A stretch of 64,000 nucleotides of DNA from Pseudoalteromonas flavipulchra NCIMB 2033 = ATCC BAA-314. Its GTDB lineage: Bacteria > Pseudomonadota > Gammaproteobacteria > Enterobacterales > Alteromonadaceae. A model generated the notes under the pieces. That model had not been told where the DNA came from, did no database searches, and saw nothing but the letters and a program-made list of their open reading frames with translations. The translations under genes and the position numbers were made by a program. Position 1 is the first letter of the stretch. The number at the start of each line of letters is the position of its first letter. Of the stretch, positions 1 to 11,271 are shown in pieces. The stretch lies in NCBI GenBank assembly GCA_000814665.1, contig JWIH01000018.1, forward strand, positions 1 through 64,000, read 5' to 3'.

Positions 1-782
<782 letters not shown>

Positions 783-898
783 TACAACGCCAAAGTGGTT
801 TATAAGCGACAGAAGTTAATAGACTAAAGTAGACAAAAGAATTTAATAGCTTTTTCCGGATTTACATTGATGAGGGAGACTTCATTGATGAACAGAAT

Positions 899-1015
899 TT
901 CCTGGTGACTATAGCGTTTTGGACCCACCTGACCCCATGCCGAACTCAGAAGTGAAACAAAACAGCGTCGATGATAGTGTGGATTACCCATGTGAAAGTA
1001 GAACATCGCCAGGGC
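899..1015 (+). rRNA. 5S ribosomal RNA
   Basis: A 117-nt segment carries the invariant 5S core CCCATGCCGAACTCAGAAG at about 935-953 and complementary ends (CCTGG near 901 and CCAGG near 1009) that form helix I. It follows the 23S gene by about 115 nt, as in a standard rrn operon, and is followed by a terminator. No tRNA gene is recognisable between 23S and 5S or after 5S. The ends are uncertain by a few bases. Confidence 0.95.
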
Positions 1016-1026
1016 CTAATAAGAGA

Positions 1027-1057
1027 AACCCGTTGCAGCAATGCGACGGGTTTTTTG
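1027..1057 (+). terminator. Intrinsic terminator of the rRNA operon
   Basis: AACCCGT and ACGGGTT form a hairpin, extended by GC pairs, and are followed by a run of T. It begins about 12 nt after 5S. A weaker, diverged copy of the second arm and T-run (CAGCAATGTGATGG then TTTTTTGC) recurs near 1235-1255. Confidence 0.85.
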
Positions 1058-1111
1058 CTGTTTGGGGTAAAGAGATTTGAGAAATAGAAAACCTCGCAAG
1101 CTAATCAACAC

Positions 1112-1302
1112 ATCGCGAGGTGAACTCGCTCCTACCACAGTATCAGCACAGTGCAACATGGTGCGAGGTGGTTCACCCGCCGATGGGTTGCAATGAAAAT
1201 TTCGGTAAAAAACCATGTATTTCAAAGCCAGTTTCAGCAATGTGATGGTTTTTTGCTATTTGAGAAACATAAAATCTCGCGAGACGCACTTCACTCCCAC
1301 CA
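1112..1302. repeat. REP-like palindrome cluster downstream of the rrn operon
   Basis: Three short related palindromic units lie at about 1112-1139, 1163-1181 and 1275-1302. Read on the minus strand they have the form of a GGGAG-like head followed by an imperfect palindrome such as GCGAGTTCACCTCGC, which resembles bacterial REP sequences. The 1030-1150 and 1234-1320 stretches also look like diverged copies of one another, so the spacer may have arisen by duplication. No coding sequence is credible in 1061-1351. Confidence 0.4.
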
Positions 1303-1351
1303 TAAACACAGTAACGTGGGAGATCGTGGTAACTTAGAGAGAGTAAGGTGG

Positions 1352-2731
1352 TTAAATAACGCGAGAGAAGCGGGTGTTTTTGATTTGGTTTTGTAAGTAG
1401 GCATCAAAGCACATGCAAATGATACGAATAAATAAATTACCGCTACTGGTAACTTTTATGGTGTGTTCATTCAGCTCTACCAGTCCATCTGCTGCTAGCG
1501 GCTCGAGAGCGTTAAGAGCTTGAACGAAATATTCGTCAAAATTTATATCATAACGTTGCTCGAACACCTTTTTATCTAACTCAAAATGACAAATAAGCTG
1601 TTTGATCACAGCCGCGCGTATTTCATCATCACCACTTAAAGTTATCCCTTTAGTGATCGCACACCTTTTATCACTTAAAGCCTGATAATAAGGTTTTAAC
1701 TCTTTTTCATTTTGCAAAATCATGTGACCAATTTGAGAAATGGATGACACACCAAGACCTAACAGGTCACACTCGCCATGAGTGGTGTAGCCTTGAAAAT
1801 TACGATGTAGATGCCCTTCATTTTGCGCCATAGCCAGTTCATCGTCTTTTTTGGCGAAGTGATCCATACCGATGAATTGATACCCAGCAGAGGTCATCTG
1901 TTCCAGTGTTTGCTTAAAGATTTCAAGTTTTTCTCCCGCACTCGGCATGTCGGATTCTTTTAGTTTACGCTGTGCTGCAAATCTATCCGGAAGATGGGCA
2001 TAGTTAAATACAGAGACTCTATCAGGAGAAAGCGCGATAAGTTGCTCAACCGTTTGCTTGTAGCTCTCTACTGTTTGAAATGGTAGCCCATAGATCATAT
2101 CCATATTGATAGATTTAAAACCGAGCGTTCTCGCTTCCGTTAAGATAGCTAGAACTTCATCTAGATGCTGTGGGCGATTTACCGCAGCTTGTACTTCATC
2201 ATTAAAATCTTGTACGCCAAAAGATACACGATTAAATCCGAGATCGTGTAGATGTCGCATCATATTTGGTGCAAGTGATCTTGGATCTATTTCAATACCA
2301 CGCTGTGCACTTTGAGAGAAATTAAATGCACTATTCAGCATTTCGATTAGACGTGTCATTTGCTCGGTAGTTAAGAAAGTTGGTGTCCCACCGCCTAAAT
2401 GAAGTTGTTCTACACGATACTCAGAAAATAGCGGCGCTTTTGCTGCGATTTCTTGTTCTAAGTAGTCTAGGTAAACGTCAGCTTTGGATTGATGACGAGT
2501 AATGATTTTATTACAGCCACAGTAGTAGCATAGTTGATGACAGAAAGGGATATGAATATACAGCGAGAGTGAGCGAGATTTAGAGCCCGTAATAGCCGCT
2601 TGTAACTCTTTTTGGCTGTAGCCAGATTCAAGCGACAAGGCCGTTGGATATGAGGTATATCTAGGACCAGATATATTGTACTTGTTGATAAGGGAATCAT
2701 TCCAAATAGGTAAATTAATCACGATACGCAC
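1352..2731 (-). CDS. hemN: Oxygen-independent coproporphyrinogen III oxidase HemN
   Basis: This radical-SAM enzyme converts coproporphyrinogen III to protoporphyrinogen IX in heme synthesis without oxygen. The iron-sulfur ligands C64, C68 and C71 sit in FCHQLCYYCGC, preceded by the family's YIHIPF. The N-terminal SGPRYTSYPT and the C-terminal FSRVI are HemN hallmarks and separate it from HemW-type relatives. The 459-residue length fits the family (about 457). The frame starts at a GTG; an in-frame GTG three codons later is an alternative. It appears to be a single-gene unit. A possible FNR-type site lies about 52 nt upstream, which would suit an enzyme needed when oxygen is low. Confidence 0.95.
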   Translation of the reverse strand: MRIVINLPIWNDSLINKYNISGPRYTSYPTALSLESGYSQKELQAAITGSKSRSLSLYIHIPFCHQLCYYCGCNKIITRHQSKADVYLDYLEQEIAAKAPLFSEYRVEQLHLGGGTPTFLTTEQMTRLIEMLNSAFNFSQSAQRGIEIDPRSLAPNMMRHLHDLGFNRVSFGVQDFNDEVQAAVNRPQHLDEVLAILTEARTLGFKSINMDMIYGLPFQTVESYKQTVEQLIALSPDRVSVFNYAHLPDRFAAQRKLKESDMPSAGEKLEIFKQTLEQMTSAGYQFIGMDHFAKKDDELAMAQNEGHLHRNFQGYTTHGECDLLGLGVSSISQIGHMILQNEKELKPYYQALSDKRCAITKGITLSGDDEIRAAVIKQLICHFELDKKVFEQRYDINFDEYFVQALNALEPLAADGLVELNEHTIKVTSSGNLFIRIICMCFDAYLQNQIKNTRFSRVI

Positions 2732-2782
2732 TCTCGAGTTTCATTAAGAGTGTCAGTGTACTTTTTACCGCTTGGGTTAGGT

Positions 2783-2796
2783 TTGCCTCAGATCAA
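2783..2796 (-). promoter_or_regulatory. Possible FNR/EtrA-type site upstream of hemN
   Basis: Read on the minus strand, TTGATCTGAGGCAA has one perfect half-site of the consensus TTGAT-N4-ATCAA and three of five matches in the other. It lies about 50 nt before the hemN start and overlaps the end of the chemoreceptor terminator. The assignment rests on position and partial consensus only. Confidence 0.35.
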
Positions 2797-2822
2797 AACA
2801 CGCCGCGATTGCGACGTGTTTT
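2795..2822 (-). terminator. Intrinsic terminator of the dCache chemoreceptor gene
   Basis: AAAACACG and CGTGTTTT form a stem extended by an inner CGC/GCG pairing. The hairpin sits 10 nt beyond the stop codon of the chemoreceptor gene on the minus strand. Confidence 0.75.
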
Positions 2823-2831
2823 AGTGTTTGA

Positions 2832-4862
2832 TTAAAGCTTAAATTGGTTGACCGTTGAGTTGAGCGCCTTGGCTAAGTCGTTCAAGTCACGGGCTTCATC
2901 TGCCAGTACATTTGCGTGGTTGGCCGTGCTATTAACGAGCTCATTAATTTGGTTAAGGCTATTGTTAATATCTTCTGCAACAACGGTTTGCTGCTCTGTT
3001 GATGTCGCAATTTGATGACTCTGGTCTTGTACTGTCGTGACCGATTCTGTGATTTCTTTCAAGGCATCCAGTACGGCTTGTGTTTCCTCTACGGTCCCCT
3101 CTGCGCGGTCTTGACCTTGTTGCATCATCACTGAAGCTTGTTGGGCAATTTGCTGTAAACGAGAGATCATATTGCGGATGTCATCGGTAGACTCTTGCGT
3201 GCGGCTTGCAAGCGATCTGACTTCATCAGCAACCACCGCAAAGCCTCGACCTTGCTCGCCCGCTCTAGCGGCTTCTATGGCGGCATTGAGTGCCAGCAAG
3301 TTCGTTTGTTCAGCAATACCGTTAATCACATCGATAACGGCACCTATATTACTGGTTTCTTGTTCAAGCCCGGCAACCACTTTTGCGGCCTCACCAATAT
3401 GAAGTGCAAGTTCAGTCATGACTTCTTGGGCTTGTGATGAACGTCCTGCACCTTCATTGGTAATACGTTGCACGACATCAGCGGCTTGGTTGGTCTCTTG
3501 TGCATTACGTGAGATTTCAGTCACAGTGGCTGCCATCTCGGTCACTGCCGCGCTTACGCTATCCACCTGTTCTTTTTCGCGCTGAATCTCACTGTTAGTA
3601 TTGTTTGAGACTTCACGCAACTGGGCGGAAGCATTACTTAATTGCTCAGCTTGTGCTGCGGTATCGAGCATCATTGCTCTAAGTTTATCGATGAAGGTAT
3701 TCATATGCAGCGCGAGTTGACCAACTTCATCTTTACTGGTGATATCGATACGTCTAGTTAGGTCGCCTTCACCCGATGCGATGTCTCGCATGGTTTCGGT
3801 AAGCGCTACAATCGGTTTGGTGATCATTTGCGTGGCGAGCAAGATCATTGCCACGATAATGGCTAAGATAATAATCAAGGCTGTGATTGTGCTCATGACG
3901 GCCTCATTCACCGGCGCTTCGATCAGCGACACCGGAATGAGTAGGCCAACGTGCCAATCCAATAGGGGGTTGTCTAATTTCACATTGTCATAAACAACAT
4001 AATACGCTTCCCCTTTGAACGTGACTGTACTATTGCCAACGGGGTTACGCTTGATAGCGGCATTTAGAGCGTCAAAGCCTGATGTATTGGAAAACTGGGA
4101 TTCAAGGCCATCTAAACCTTCTTTGCCTTTCTCGCCTTCATCTGTGGTAGAGAGTGAATGACCAGTACGCTTGGATAAATGCACAACATTTAAATCACCA
4201 TCGAGCAAAAAGCCAAAACCTTTATCTTGAAACTTGATACGTTCAACCATATCGTTCAATTTATTGATCTGTAAGTCGACGCCACCCATGGCGACGAGTT
4301 TGCCGCCGTTATTGTAGATAGGTTGACGGATCACAGCAGACACCGCACCGGTATTGATATCGGTTGCAATTGGACCAACATACAATTTACCTACATCAAG
4401 CGTATCCTGCCACCATGGGCGTTTATAAGCATAGTAAGGTCGACCATCTGAATATGCTGATGTACGATCATTTTCTTTAAAATATTCACCGGTGTTTGCT
4501 GAGGCAATAAAGGCTGAGAGAATATTTTCATCACCTTTGGCGATTCTAACTAAGTCTTCATTGACCTCTTGATAGTCTTTATCTTTAGTCAGATCGGCGC
4601 CACGGGTATTATAATTTTCAAACCAATGAATGTTGTGAGGCGTAGAAACAAAGGTTTCAACTACTTTGCCGTATTGGCCAAAGAATGCTTCCATCGCCAA
4701 TTTTTCGGCTTGAATATAGCTTTGCGTTTCTCGTTCAATTCCATCTCGAGAGAGTGTTGCAATATGGCTGACGAAAAAGCTTGATGCAATAATTAATAAT
4801 ACGGAAATGGTGCCGCCAATTAGCAGCAATATTTTCTTTCTAAGGGATAAATTCTCAAGCAT
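2832..4862 (-). CDS. Methyl-accepting chemotaxis protein with dCache sensor domain
   Basis: This inner-membrane chemoreceptor signals to CheA/CheW. From the chosen start it has 676 residues: TM1 at about 10-33, a periplasmic double-Cache domain to about 305 (with RPWWQ and GGVDL typical of dCache_1), TM2 near 320-345, a HAMP linker, and a methyl-accepting domain carrying the conserved hairpin [20 protein letters not shown]. The open frame extends 21 codons further upstream, but the ATG at 4862 is preceded by AAGAAG and begins the usual MLxNLSLRKK leader. The RPWW motif recalls amino-acid-sensing dCache receptors, but the ligand cannot be read from sequence. It is a stand-alone gene with its own terminator. 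Confidence 0.93.
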   Translation of the reverse strand: MLENLSLRKKILLLIGGTISVLLIIASSFFVSHIATLSRDGIERETQSYIQAEKLAMEAFFGQYGKVVETFVSTPHNIHWFENYNTRGADLTKDKDYQEVNEDLVRIAKGDENILSAFIASANTGEYFKENDRTSAYSDGRPYYAYKRPWWQDTLDVGKLYVGPIATDINTGAVSAVIRQPIYNNGGKLVAMGGVDLQINKLNDMVERIKFQDKGFGFLLDGDLNVVHLSKRTGHSLSTTDEGEKGKEGLDGLESQFSNTSGFDALNAAIKRNPVGNSTVTFKGEAYYVVYDNVKLDNPLLDWHVGLLIPVSLIEAPVNEAVMSTITALIIILAIIVAMILLATQMITKPIVALTETMRDIASGEGDLTRRIDITSKDEVGQLALHMNTFIDKLRAMMLDTAAQAEQLSNASAQLREVSNNTNSEIQREKEQVDSVSAAVTEMAATVTEISRNAQETNQAADVVQRITNEGAGRSSQAQEVMTELALHIGEAAKVVAGLEQETSNIGAVIDVINGIAEQTNLLALNAAIEAARAGEQGRGFAVVADEVRSLASRTQESTDDIRNMISRLQQIAQQASVMMQQGQDRAEGTVEETQAVLDALKEITESVTTVQDQSHQIATSTEQQTVVAEDINNSLNQINELVNSTANHANVLADEARDLNDLAKALNSTVNQFKL

Positions 4863-4989
4863 GACACTTCTTATTTTTAGCTTATGCAAACGGTAATCAA
4901 ACCATAGATAACAGGAGAACGCCACCGTTTGCGTTAACTTCTTTTACATAGATAATACAAGGTAACTTCCTAGTTAAGGTAATATTCAT

Positions 4990-5787
4990 ATGAAAGTATT
5001 AAATCGCAGTCTGGTCGTACTGGGCGCGGGTTGGCTCGGTGAAGCGTTGTGTCGCGAAGCTGAGTTGCAAGGGTGGCAAATAGAAGGCACCAGAACCCAA
5101 GCTAACGATATGCATAGCTGGTCAAGGCAGCTGGTCTTAACTGAAAATGGCACCTTAGCGCACTCAATTTCTTTACACAACGCGTATTGGGTGTGTGCGA
5201 TCCCACCAAGAGCTAGGCATGTTGATAGTAACTATTTAGAAACGCTAGAGCAGGCGCTGTTACTTGCAAAGAATATGTCAGCAGCAGGCTTCTTATTGTG
5301 TTCGACCACTGGCGTTTATAGCACCGAAAATGGTGAATATGATGAACAAGGTAAGTTAGCGGATAAAGCCAACCGACGTGTTGATATACTAAGAACTGCT
5401 GAAGAGATGGTGCTTAACGCAGGCGGCAAGGTTGTGCGCTTAGCTGGTCTTCAAGGTCCCGGTAGGGAGCCTGGGCGATTTGTAGCAGGAAAGGCCTTGT
5501 CTAGCTCAGCGAATGGTAGAGTGAATATGGTTCATCGGGGCGATGTTGTTACCGCAATCAATACCATGATCGCGCAGTGGCAGGATGCTGCAGACATTTA
5601 TAATGTTTGCTATCCAGCGCACCCCACGAGACAGGCGTTTTATCAATATCACTGTGAAAAGTTAGGGACTGAGATGCCAAGTTTCGCTTCGTCAAAAGAA
5701 GAAGCGCGTATTATTAAAGCCGAGCGTATTACCGAACTCGGCTTTGCCTATCATCATCCGATTGTTAATGAATCTGAGTTAGGCTGA
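4990..5787 (+). CDS. NAD(P)-dependent epimerase/dehydratase-like protein (YeeZ type)
   Basis: A 265-residue short-chain dehydrogenase-like protein with an N-terminal Rossmann glycine motif, GAGWLG at residues 12-17. The overall form (a compact extended-SDR core, a [10 protein letters not shown] stretch, and [12 protein letters not shown]) matches the YeeZ group of the NAD-dependent epimerase family. The canonical YxxxK pair is not obvious, so catalysis is uncertain and no substrate can be assigned. It starts at an ATG preceded by AAGG. The 3' end overlaps the convergent hutH end by 9 bp. Confidence 0.75.
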   Translation: MKVLNRSLVVLGAGWLGEALCREAELQGWQIEGTRTQANDMHSWSRQLVLTENGTLAHSISLHNAYWVCAIPPRARHVDSNYLETLEQALLLAKNMSAAGFLLCSTTGVYSTENGEYDEQGKLADKANRRVDILRTAEEMVLNAGGKVVRLAGLQGPGREPGRFVAGKALSSSANGRVNMVHRGDVVTAINTMIAQWQDAADIYNVCYPAHPTRQAFYQYHCEKLGTEMPSFASSKEEARIIKAERITELGFAYHHPIVNESELG

Positions 5788-7311
5788 AGGTAAGAGTTGT
5801 GCTGGTAGCAAGTGCGCCAGTGCAGCTTGACCCAATAATGCATTAGCACTTTCAATATCAGGTGCAAAATACCTATCTTTGTCATAAAAGCTCACGACTG
5901 CTCGTAATATTTGCTGAGCTGTAGCCACTTTTTCAGATGGCTTTAGTGGCGCTCTAAAATCTAACCCCTGCGCTGCAGCAAGATATTCAACTGCGAGTAC
6001 ACCTTGGGTGTTGTCAGCCATTTCCTGTAAGCGTCTTGCCGCAAAGGTTGCCATGGAAACATGGTCTTCTTGGTTTGCTGAGGTTGGGAGGCTGTCAACA
6101 CTGCCAGGATGTGCGAGTGTTTTGTTTTCAGAGGCCAGTGCCGCAGCGGTGACTTGCGCAATCATAAAGCCCGAGTTTACACCGCCATTGTTAACTAAGA
6201 AGGGAGGCAGTTTTGATAAGCTCGAATCAATAAGCAGCGCGATACGACGCTCAGCCAATGCACCAATTTCAGCAATGGCTAGCGCTAGGTTATCAGCCGC
6301 CATCGCGATAGGCTCAGCATGGAAGTTGCCGCCAGAAATAATATCTCCAGCATCTGCAAATACCAGCGGGTTATCTGTTACTCCATTGGATTCTACAAGG
6401 ATCACCTCAGCGGCTTGGCGGATCTGAGTTAAACAGGCACCAAGCACCTGTGGTTGACAACGTAAGCAATAAGGATCTTGTACTTTTTCACAATCAACAT
6501 GAGCATCACTTATTTCTGAGCGAGTTTGTAAGATATCTCTAAACGCCAGTGCGGTGTCGATTTGGCCTTGCTGACCACGGACTTCGTGAATACGAGCATC
6601 AAACGGCGAGCGGCTGCCCATAGCTGCTTCAATGCTCATTGAACCAACGACACAGCTTTGCGCATAAAGGTCTTCAGCTCTGAATAGGCCTTGCAGTGCA
6701 AAAGCAGTAGATGCTTGTGTACCGTTAAGTAGTGCGAGACCTTCTTTTGCAGCTAAAGTAAGTGGTTCAAGTCCTGCTATTTTTAAGCCATCGATGGCAT
6801 CAATAAGCTCGCCACGATAGCGAACCTGACCTTCGCCGAGGATCGGTAAACACATATGCGATAGTGGTGCGAGATCGCCTGATGCCCCGACCGAGCCCTT
6901 CTTGGGCACACAAGGATAGACTTCGGCATTAACCAAGGCCGCTAAGAATTCAATTACATCTAAGCGGATCCCAGAGAAACCACGAGAGAGTGAGTTGATT
7001 TTTAGTACCATCATGAGTCGAACGGTACTATCGTCCATTAACTCGCCAATACCGGCTGCGTGCGACAGTACAATAGAGCGTTGTAGCAACTCTAATTCGT
7101 CTTTTGCAATTTTGGTGTTGGCCAGCAAGCCAAAACCAGTATTAATGCCGTAAACGGTGCGCCCTTCTTTGATCACTTGCTGAACTGTGTCTGCACTGTT
7201 AGCAATAGCAGCTTTCGCTGATTCGTCTAAGCTGAGATGAACAGGCTGTTGATTGATTTTTCGTAACGTGTTTAAAGTCAATTGGCCTGGGATTAAATTT
7301 AGTGAGTACAT
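5779..7311 (-). CDS. hutH: Histidine ammonia-lyase
   Basis: This enzyme catalyses the first step of histidine degradation, L-histidine to urocanate plus ammonia. The self-forming MIO electrophile comes from A143-S144-G145 in [15 protein letters not shown], and the catalytic Tyr lies in YGINTGFG at 54-61. The 510-residue length is normal. It follows hutU on the same strand with a 2-nt gap, so the two form a hutUH transcript that makes and then consumes urocanate. The operator ahead of hutU would place both under HutC. Confidence 0.98.
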   Translation of the reverse strand: MYSLNLIPGQLTLNTLRKINQQPVHLSLDESAKAAIANSADTVQQVIKEGRTVYGINTGFGLLANTKIAKDELELLQRSIVLSHAAGIGELMDDSTVRLMMVLKINSLSRGFSGIRLDVIEFLAALVNAEVYPCVPKKGSVGASGDLAPLSHMCLPILGEGQVRYRGELIDAIDGLKIAGLEPLTLAAKEGLALLNGTQASTAFALQGLFRAEDLYAQSCVVGSMSIEAAMGSRSPFDARIHEVRGQQGQIDTALAFRDILQTRSEISDAHVDCEKVQDPYCLRCQPQVLGACLTQIRQAAEVILVESNGVTDNPLVFADAGDIISGGNFHAEPIAMAADNLALAIAEIGALAERRIALLIDSSLSKLPPFLVNNGGVNSGFMIAQVTAAALASENKTLAHPGSVDSLPTSANQEDHVSMATFAARRLQEMADNTQGVLAVEYLAAAQGLDFRAPLKPSEKVATAQQILRAVVSFYDKDRYFAPDIESANALLGQAALAHLLPAQLLPSA

Positions 7312-7313
7312 AC

Positions 7314-8993
7314 TTACTTTCCTTCCAGCATAGGTAAATCTAGTTTTTGTTCTTTTGCACAGTCTTTGGCTATGTCATAGCCGGCATCGGCATGACGCAT
7401 TACTCCGGTACCTGGGTCATTCCATAATACGCGAGATAAGCGGGCATCAGCTTCGTCTGTGCCATCTGCCACAATAACGACTCCCGAATGTTGGCTGAAG
7501 CCCATACCAACGCCACCGCCGTGATGCAGCGAGACCCAAGTTGCACCGCCAGCCGTGTTTAACAAGGCATTGAGTAACGGCCAGTCTGATACTGCATCTG
7601 AACCATCCATCATCGATTCCGTTTCACGGTTTGGACTGGCTACAGAGCCTGAATCTAAGTGATCACGACCAATCACAATCGGCGCTTTGAGTTCTCCATT
7701 TCTGACCATTTCGTTGAATGCTCGTGCTAAACGCGCTCTGTCCTTCAGTCCAACCCAGCAAATACGAGCAGGCAGGCCTTGGAATTGAATGCGCTCACGC
7801 GCCATGTCTAACCAATTGTGAAGGTGTGGGTCGTCTGGGATAAGCTCTTTAACTTTCGCGTCTGTTTTATAAATATCTTCAGGATCGCCAGACAGCGCAA
7901 CCCAACGGAATGGACCTATGCCTTGGCAAAACAGCGGACGAATATAGGCAGGAACAAAGCCCGGGAAATCAAAGGCGTTATCAACCCCTTCTTCTAGGGC
8001 CATTTGGCGAATGTTATTCCCGTAATCAGTTGTTGCGGCTCCGCGCGATTGCAGCGTTAGCATGGCTTGTACTTGCACCGCCATAGATTGTTTTGCGGCT
8101 TTTACAACTGCTTGTGGATCGCTTTCGCGAAGCGCGGCTGCCTGAGCCATAGTCCACGTTTGCGGTAAGTAGCCGTTTAATGGATCGTGCGCAGAAGTTT
8201 GATCGGTCACTACGTCAGGCGTGATATTGCGCTCAACCAATTCGGCATAAACATCCGCTGCATTGCCCAACAGGCCAACTGATACCGGTTGCCCTGCAGC
8301 ATTCGCTTCATCAATGATAGCTAACGCATCATCAAGTGTGGTTGCCTTTCGGTCAACATAGCGTGTGTTAAGACGAAAATCGATTCGTGATTCATCACAC
8401 TCAACAACGAGGGCGCTAAAGCCTGCCATAGTTGCTGCGAGTGGTTGCGCGCCACCCATGCCGCCAAGGCCACCGGTTAAGATCCACTTGCCTTTTGCCT
8501 CACCATTAAAGTGTTGCTTTGCCATTGCTACAAAGGTCTCGTATGTTCCTTGTACTATGCCTTGTGAGCCAATATAGATCCAAGAACCAGCGGTCATCTG
8601 GCCGTACATCATCAGGCCTTTTTTATCGAGTTCGTTGAAGTGATCCCAGTTAGCCCAATGTGGTACTAAATTTGAGTTAGCAATTAAGACGCGAGGAGCG
8701 TTGCTATGAGTTTTGAATATGCCAACAGGTTTACCCGATTGCACCAGCAAGGTTTCGTCTTCTTCTAAGCGGTCTAACGTTTCAACAATTTTATCGAAGC
8801 ATGCCCAGTCGCGAGCGGCACGGCCAATGCCGCCATAAACTACTAGTGCATTTGGGTGCTCCGCAACTTCAGGGTCAAGGTTATTCATCAACATTCGCTT
8901 TGCGGCTTCAGTAAGCCAGTTCTTTGCGGTAATGTCTGCACCTCGTGGCGCGCGGATCTCGCGGCTAGGGTCTAATCTTGGGTTGTCACTCAT
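7314..8993 (-). CDS. hutU: Urocanate hydratase
   Basis: This cytosolic NAD+-dependent enzyme converts urocanate to imidazolonepropionate, the second step of histidine catabolism. Its 559 residues include the glycine-rich cofactor loop [11 protein letters not shown] at 174-184 and the conserved ICWVGLKDR segment with the active-site cysteine near 410. The start ATG is preceded by AGGAGAG. A HutC-type palindrome sits about 14 nt upstream of the start. It is first in the hutUH unit. Confidence 0.98.
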   Translation of the reverse strand: MSDNPRLDPSREIRAPRGADITAKNWLTEAAKRMLMNNLDPEVAEHPNALVVYGGIGRAARDWACFDKIVETLDRLEEDETLLVQSGKPVGIFKTHSNAPRVLIANSNLVPHWANWDHFNELDKKGLMMYGQMTAGSWIYIGSQGIVQGTYETFVAMAKQHFNGEAKGKWILTGGLGGMGGAQPLAATMAGFSALVVECDESRIDFRLNTRYVDRKATTLDDALAIIDEANAAGQPVSVGLLGNAADVYAELVERNITPDVVTDQTSAHDPLNGYLPQTWTMAQAAALRESDPQAVVKAAKQSMAVQVQAMLTLQSRGAATTDYGNNIRQMALEEGVDNAFDFPGFVPAYIRPLFCQGIGPFRWVALSGDPEDIYKTDAKVKELIPDDPHLHNWLDMARERIQFQGLPARICWVGLKDRARLARAFNEMVRNGELKAPIVIGRDHLDSGSVASPNRETESMMDGSDAVSDWPLLNALLNTAGGATWVSLHHGGGVGMGFSQHSGVVIVADGTDEADARLSRVLWNDPGTGVMRHADAGYDIAKDCAKEQKLDLPMLEGK

Positions 8994-9006
8994 TCTGCTC
9001 TCTCCT

Positions 9007-9020
9007 GTTGTATATACAAC
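9007..9020. promoter_or_regulatory. HutC operator upstream of hutUH
   Basis: GTTGTATATACAAC is a perfect 14-bp palindrome immediately upstream of the hutU ribosome-binding site. HutC repressors bind TTGTATATACAA-type palindromes and are released by urocanate. The match to the second site at 9917-9930 differs only in the outermost base pair. Confidence 0.8.
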
Positions 9021-9150
9021 CTAAGTGAAACGTCTAGTTGTTGCGATTGCTTAGTTTCGCTAGGTTGTTAGTCTATTTGTATTGCATGGCAATCTAGGGC
9101 GCCATGTCGTTTTGATTTACCTGTCGCGATGTTTGGCGACACTTTATGTG

Positions 9151-9867
9151 TTACGACCTTTGCTTAAAGGTGAGATGACCACCTAAGCGATATTTACTGC
9201 CTGGCGAAATTAACCTCGCGAAGCTAACAATGCCTTTTGCAGACCAAGTTCGGCGGATCATTTGTAAGCATGGTTCTTCATTATAAAGCCCAAGCCACTG
9301 GCAAACCTCTCGTGATGGCATAACAGCTTCAACGGTGTGTCTAGCCTCTGTGAGCGGCGCGACTTGAGATAAATATTCATGAGGGGTAGTCAGTTCAAAG
9401 TTTTGGTCTAAATACTCAGGTGCCAACTGTGGATTGACAAAGCGCTCTTCGACTTGCAGTGGTTGTTCATTTTCATTATGTACAATCACGCTTCTGTAGA
9501 CTGGCGCGTCCGCTTCTACACCGAGTGCAATGGCGATAGGCGCTACTGCTGCAATAAGTTCAAGCGTTAGTACGGTACATGAGTATTTGCCATTGCGTGC
9601 GTTGACCTCGTCGGCAATATTGCGGATCTCAAGTAACGAAGACTGAGATTTAAAACTGGCAACAAAAGTACCTAGGCCTTGGCTACGAGTTAAAATTCCG
9701 GCTTCAGTTAGCTCGCTTAGTGCTCGTCTTGCGGTCATTCGGCTTACATTAAATTGGTCAGCTAACTCATTTTCCGACGGTACGCGCTCGTTTTCGAGCC
9801 AGCGCGCGGCGCGAATATTATCGATAATATATTGTTTTATCAGCGCAAATTTAGGAAGCTCAGGCAC
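9151..9867 (-). CDS. hutC: Histidine utilisation repressor HutC (GntR family)
   Basis: A GntR/HutC-family repressor with an N-terminal winged helix (SENELADQFNVSRMTARRAL) and a C-terminal UTRA ligand domain. Members repress hut genes until urocanate binds. The frame is open up to 9948, but the operator at 9917-9930 would then lie inside the gene. I prefer the GTG at 9867, which gives 238 residues (HutC is usually about 240), begins next to the conserved PKFALIKQYI, and has GAG upstream. The GTG at 9912 is another option. It lies between hutUH and divergent hutI and is probably autoregulated. Confidence 0.92.
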   Translation of the reverse strand: MPELPKFALIKQYIIDNIRAARWLENERVPSENELADQFNVSRMTARRALSELTEAGILTRSQGLGTFVASFKSQSSLLEIRNIADEVNARNGKYSCTVLTLELIAAVAPIAIALGVEADAPVYRSVIVHNENEQPLQVEERFVNPQLAPEYLDQNFELTTPHEYLSQVAPLTEARHTVEAVMPSREVCQWLGLYNEEPCLQMIRRTWSAKGIVSFARLISPGSKYRLGGHLTFKQRS

Positions 9868-9916
9868 AATTGTTGTCTCGAGTTCATATTTATGTAAATA
9901 AAGATGGCACACTTCT

Positions 9917-9930
9917 CTTGTATATACAAG
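9917..9930. promoter_or_regulatory. HutC operator in the hutC-hutI divergent region
   Basis: CTTGTATATACAAG is a perfect palindrome sharing the 12-bp core TTGTATATACAA with the hutUH operator. It lies about 50 nt upstream of the preferred hutC start and about 90 nt upstream of hutI, so one site could control both divergent promoters. Confidence 0.8.
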
Positions 9931-10020
9931 TATCCCTGATAGACTCAATGAATAAATCTCGCAGTGAGCGAGTTTCTTTTAATGTGTTGGCATATGGATT
10001 TGATTTAGATTAGGACAAGT

Positions 10021-11247
10021 ATGATGTTAGAAGCCGATTTGCTTATTATCGATGTCAATATTGCAACTATGGATCCCAATTTGGATACCCCTTATGGTGC
10101 GATAGAAAACGCAGCGATCGCCATTAAAGATGGCAAAATTAATTGGTTAGGCCCTCGTAGTGAATTACCTGAGGTTGACGCCATAGCAACACCTATTCAT
10201 AAAGCCAATGGCCAATGGTTGACCCCTGGGTTAATCGACTGCCACACGCATATTTTATTTGCAGGTTCTCGGGCCAACGAATTTGAGCAGCGATTACTGG
10301 GGGCATCCTATCAAGAGATTGCTGCGCAAGGTGGTGGTATTGCAAGTACCGTTAAGGCAACACGGTTGGCAGACAGAGAAACGCTGTATGTTAACGGTAA
10401 GAACCGCTTGAATAGTTTACTCAAAGAAGGGGTTACCACGGTTGAAAGTAAATCGGGTTACGGCCTAGACGTCGAAAACGAGCTAAAACTGCTAGAAATT
10501 AATCAATTGCTTAATGAGCATCACCCGATCGATGTGCATAGCACGTTCTTGGGCGCGCATGCATTACCCCCAGAATACAAAAACAATAGCCAAGCCTACA
10601 TTGATTTAGTCTGTGATGAGATGCTGCCACAAGTTGCTGCGCGCCAATTAGCAACGGCTGTTGATGTATTTTGTGAGAACGTCGGTTTTACCTATCAGCA
10701 AACTGAGCAAGTATTTACTCGAGCACAACAGTTGGGGTTGCAGGTGAAATGTCATGCTGAGCAGCTATCTAATCAACATGGCAGCGAGCTGGTGGCAAAG
10801 TTTAAAGGGCTTTCAGCAGATCATATTGAATATCTTGATGAAGCTGGTGTGGAAGCAATGGCGAAAGGGGATGTTACTGCGGTACTTTTACCCGGCGCTT
10901 TTTATTTCTTACGAGAAACGCAATTACCACCAATTGACTTGCTCAGAAAGCACAAAGTAGCGATGGCACTCGCGAGCGACTTCAATCCAGGTACTGCGCC
11001 TTTGTGCTCATTACGATTAATGCTAAATATGGCATGCACATTATTTAGAATGACACCGGAAGAAGCGCTTAGCGGTGTTACGGTTAATGCTGCGAAAGCC
11101 TTGGGGTTGAGCGACCGTGGAGTATTGAAAGTTGGAACGCGCGCGGACTTAGCGTTATGGGACATTACCCATCCTGCACAGTTAAGTTATCAATTTGGTG
11201 TAGCGGACCTGTCAAATTTGTGGATCTTAGGTAAACTTAATCAGTAA
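10021..11247 (+). CDS. hutI: Imidazolonepropionase
   Basis: This amidohydrolase-fold enzyme hydrolyses 4-imidazolone-5-propionate to formiminoglutamate, the third step of histidine catabolism. The metal-binding HxH is H75/H77 in [20 protein letters not shown] and [10 protein letters not shown] are also family hallmarks. Its 408 residues are a normal length. The start is the first of two adjacent ATGs, preceded by AGGACA. It is divergent from hutC, with a HutC-type operator between them. Confidence 0.97.
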   Translation: MMLEADLLIIDVNIATMDPNLDTPYGAIENAAIAIKDGKINWLGPRSELPEVDAIATPIHKANGQWLTPGLIDCHTHILFAGSRANEFEQRLLGASYQEIAAQGGGIASTVKATRLADRETLYVNGKNRLNSLLKEGVTTVESKSGYGLDVENELKLLEINQLLNEHHPIDVHSTFLGAHALPPEYKNNSQAYIDLVCDEMLPQVAARQLATAVDVFCENVGFTYQQTEQVFTRAQQLGLQVKCHAEQLSNQHGSELVAKFKGLSADHIEYLDEAGVEAMAKGDVTAVLLPGAFYFLRETQLPPIDLLRKHKVAMALASDFNPGTAPLCSLRLMLNMACTLFRMTPEEALSGVTVNAAKALGLSDRGVLKVGTRADLALWDITHPAQLSYQFGVADLSNLWILGKLNQ

Positions 11248-11271
11248 TGATCCTTTTATAAGCAACAAATT

